The position numbers and the translations under genes are program-made. Below, piece by piece: positions 62,877 through 64,000 of a DNA stretch of 64,000 nucleotides (positions are counted from its first letter, which is position 1; the number at the start of each line of letters is the position of its first letter). The DNA is from Brevibacterium yomogidense (GTDB lineage Bacteria > Actinomycetota > Actinomycetes > Actinomycetales > Brevibacteriaceae). The notes below the pieces were generated by a model. That model was not told the DNA's origin. It was given only the letters and a program-made list of their open reading frames with translations, and ran no database searches. The stretch covers positions 1 to 64,000 of the forward strand of contig NZ_JABASY010000008.1 in the NCBI RefSeq assembly GCF_016107685.1, in the 5' to 3' direction.

Positions 62877-62942
62877 TGCTGTCCCCAACCCCAGACGTTT
62901 CACCCATGTTTCAATCACGAGTGACTCACAAGGAGCAGGACA

Positions 62943-63962
62943 ATGACTGCAATGCAGGCAGCGATCGTCGAAGATTTCGGACATGAACTGACGGTGGGCG
63001 AGTACGAGAAGCCGACCCCCGGACGCGGACAGGCGCTGGTGAAGCTCATCGCCTCCGGTGTCTGCCACACGGACCTCCACGCGCTGGAGGGCGACTGGCC
63101 CGTCAAGCCCAAGCTCCCGCTGGTGCCAGGCCACGAGGGTGTGGGCATCGTCGAAGAGCTGGGCGAGGGGGTCGAGAATCTCGAGGTCGGCCAGATGGTC
63201 GGCAACGCGTGGCTGTGGACCGCCTGCGGGGACTGCGAGCACTGCCGGCAGGGGTGGGAGACCCTGTGCGAGCAGCAGCAGAACGGCGGCTATTCGACCG
63301 ACGGGTCGTTCGGCGAATACATGCTCGTCGACGCACCGTACGCGGCGATCATCCCGGAGGGGTCTGATCCGCATGAGATCGCACCGGTGCTCTGCGCCGG
63401 GGTGACGGTGTACAAGGGGCTCAAGCGGACCGAGGTGAAGCCCGGGCAGTGGGTCGTCATCTCCGGTATCGGCGGGCTCGGCCACATCGCCGTCCAGTAC
63501 GCGGTCGCGATGGGCATGCGGGTCGTCGCGGTCGACATCGCGGACGACAAGCTGGCGCTCGCGAAGAAGCACGGCGCCGAGGTCGTGGTCAACGCGATGG
63601 ACGGCGACCCCGCCACCGCGGTGCAGGAGGCGGTGGGCGGCGCCCACGGCGTGCTCGTCACCGCGGTCCACAAGGACGCGTTCGGTCAGGCGATCGGGAT
63701 GACCCGGCGCGGCGGGACGATCGTGTTCAACGGTCTTCCCCCGGGCGAGTTCCCCGCCCCGATCTTCGACATCGTCCTCAAGGGCCTCACGATCCGCGGA
63801 TCGATCGTCGGCACACGCCAGGACATGGTCGAGGCGCTCGAGTTCTACGCGGCGGGCAAGATCAAGCCGACCTTCTCGAAGCGTCCGCTCGGGGACATCA
63901 ACGCGATCCTCGACGAGATGCGCCACGGCAAGATCGACGGACGCGTCGTCATCGAGTACTGA
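62943..63962 (+). CDS. adhP: zinc-dependent alcohol dehydrogenase (AdhP-like)
   Basis: A 339-residue medium-chain dehydrogenase. Catalytic-zinc ligands are in SGVCHTDLHA, PGHEGVGIV and the later CAGVTVYKG. Structural-zinc Cys lie in CGDCEHCRQGWETLC, and SGIGGLGHIAVQYA is the NAD loop. It interconverts ethanol and acetaldehyde. AAGGAGCAGGACA precedes the ATG. With the upstream aldehyde dehydrogenase it forms an ethanol-to-acetate pathway. The 38 bases after it hold nothing visible. Confidence 0.94.
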   Translation: MTAMQAAIVEDFGHELTVGEYEKPTPGRGQALVKLIASGVCHTDLHALEGDWPVKPKLPLVPGHEGVGIVEELGEGVENLEVGQMVGNAWLWTACGDCEHCRQGWETLCEQQQNGGYSTDGSFGEYMLVDAPYAAIIPEGSDPHEIAPVLCAGVTVYKGLKRTEVKPGQWVVISGIGGLGHIAVQYAVAMGMRVVAVDIADDKLALAKKHGAEVVVNAMDGDPATAVQEAVGGAHGVLVTAVHKDAFGQAIGMTRRGGTIVFNGLPPGEFPAPIFDIVLKGLTIRGSIVGTRQDMVEALEFYAAGKIKPTFSKRPLGDINAILDEMRHGKIDGRVVIEY

Positions 63963-64000
63963 CACGCTCTGGCGGACACGACCAGGACGATGCGTCAGGA

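Noticed and set aside
1..64000. CRISPR array or tRNA/rRNA genes
   Set aside because: No series of regularly spaced 25-37-base repeats with unique spacers was seen, and no rRNA-like or tRNA-like stretch other than tmRNA. Reading by eye could miss a single tRNA.

Overview
The window is high-GC DNA from an actinobacterium, most likely a Micrococcales-type Gram-positive. Supporting signs are very GC-rich coding sequence, many GTG starts, many genes with a TANNNT -10 box only 6-10 bases before the start codon (apparently leaderless mRNAs), a tmRNA tag ending in DFALAA, FtsEX with an M23 peptidase, a Tad pilus locus and holin-X/DUF3618 envelope proteins. I do not assign a genus.

Layout. 1-1.7 kb: a possible insertion-sequence end, then an AbiEi/DUF559-like gene set among direct and tandem repeats. 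1.7-9.0 kb: housekeeping genes (sulfurtransferase, THUMP-like methyltransferase, rsmA, ispE, a CueP-like copper lipoprotein, an ABC-F ATPase). 9.1-14.0 kb: a polyhydroxyalkanoate (PHA) block with a PhaE/PhaR-like subunit (apparent ACG start), a PhaC synthase with a Cys-Asp-His triad, PhaB reductase, a phasin with a palindromic operator, a second PhaC-like protein carrying a histone-H1-like Lys/Ala tail, and an XRE regulator. 14.0-18.3 kb: a tightly overlapped mevalonate-pathway operon (mvk-mvaD-pmk-fni), although the MEP-pathway gene ispE lies 8 kb away. 18.4-20.7 kb: TetR/EamA and MarR genes.

20.9-35.2 kb is a nucleoside uptake and salvage region: BMP-family binding lipoprotein, two-domain ATPase, two permeases, cytidine deaminase, pyrimidine-nucleoside phosphorylase, deoxyribose-phosphate aldolase and, on the other strand, purine nucleoside phosphorylase plus a phosphohexomutase that could act on pentose 1-phosphates. 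It imports nucleosides, cleaves them and sends the sugar to glycolysis. A ZapE-like ATPase, an odd alpha/beta hydrolase, a small-multidrug-export-like protein and an autoregulated XRE/DUF2178 pair sit inside it.

35.2-47.6 kb: a GNAT acetyltransferase, a three-gene envelope operon, a 1312-residue FHA plus FtsK/SpoIIIE ATPase without visible ESX partners, and a Tad pilus locus (tadA, B, C, a pilin-like protein, two TadE-like, one TadG-like) without tadZ or a prepilin peptidase. 47.7-55.9 kb: amidohydrolase, a tandem-duplicated AhpD-like protein, prfB, a PRC-barrel protein with a collagen-like tail, ftsE-ftsX-M23 peptidase, smpB and tmRNA. 55.9-64 kb: a frame-disrupted small membrane-protein gene, a beta-lactamase-fold serine hydrolase without signal peptide, FtsW/RodA, a PAP2 phosphatase, and a GAF regulator upstream of aldehyde and alcohol dehydrogenases.
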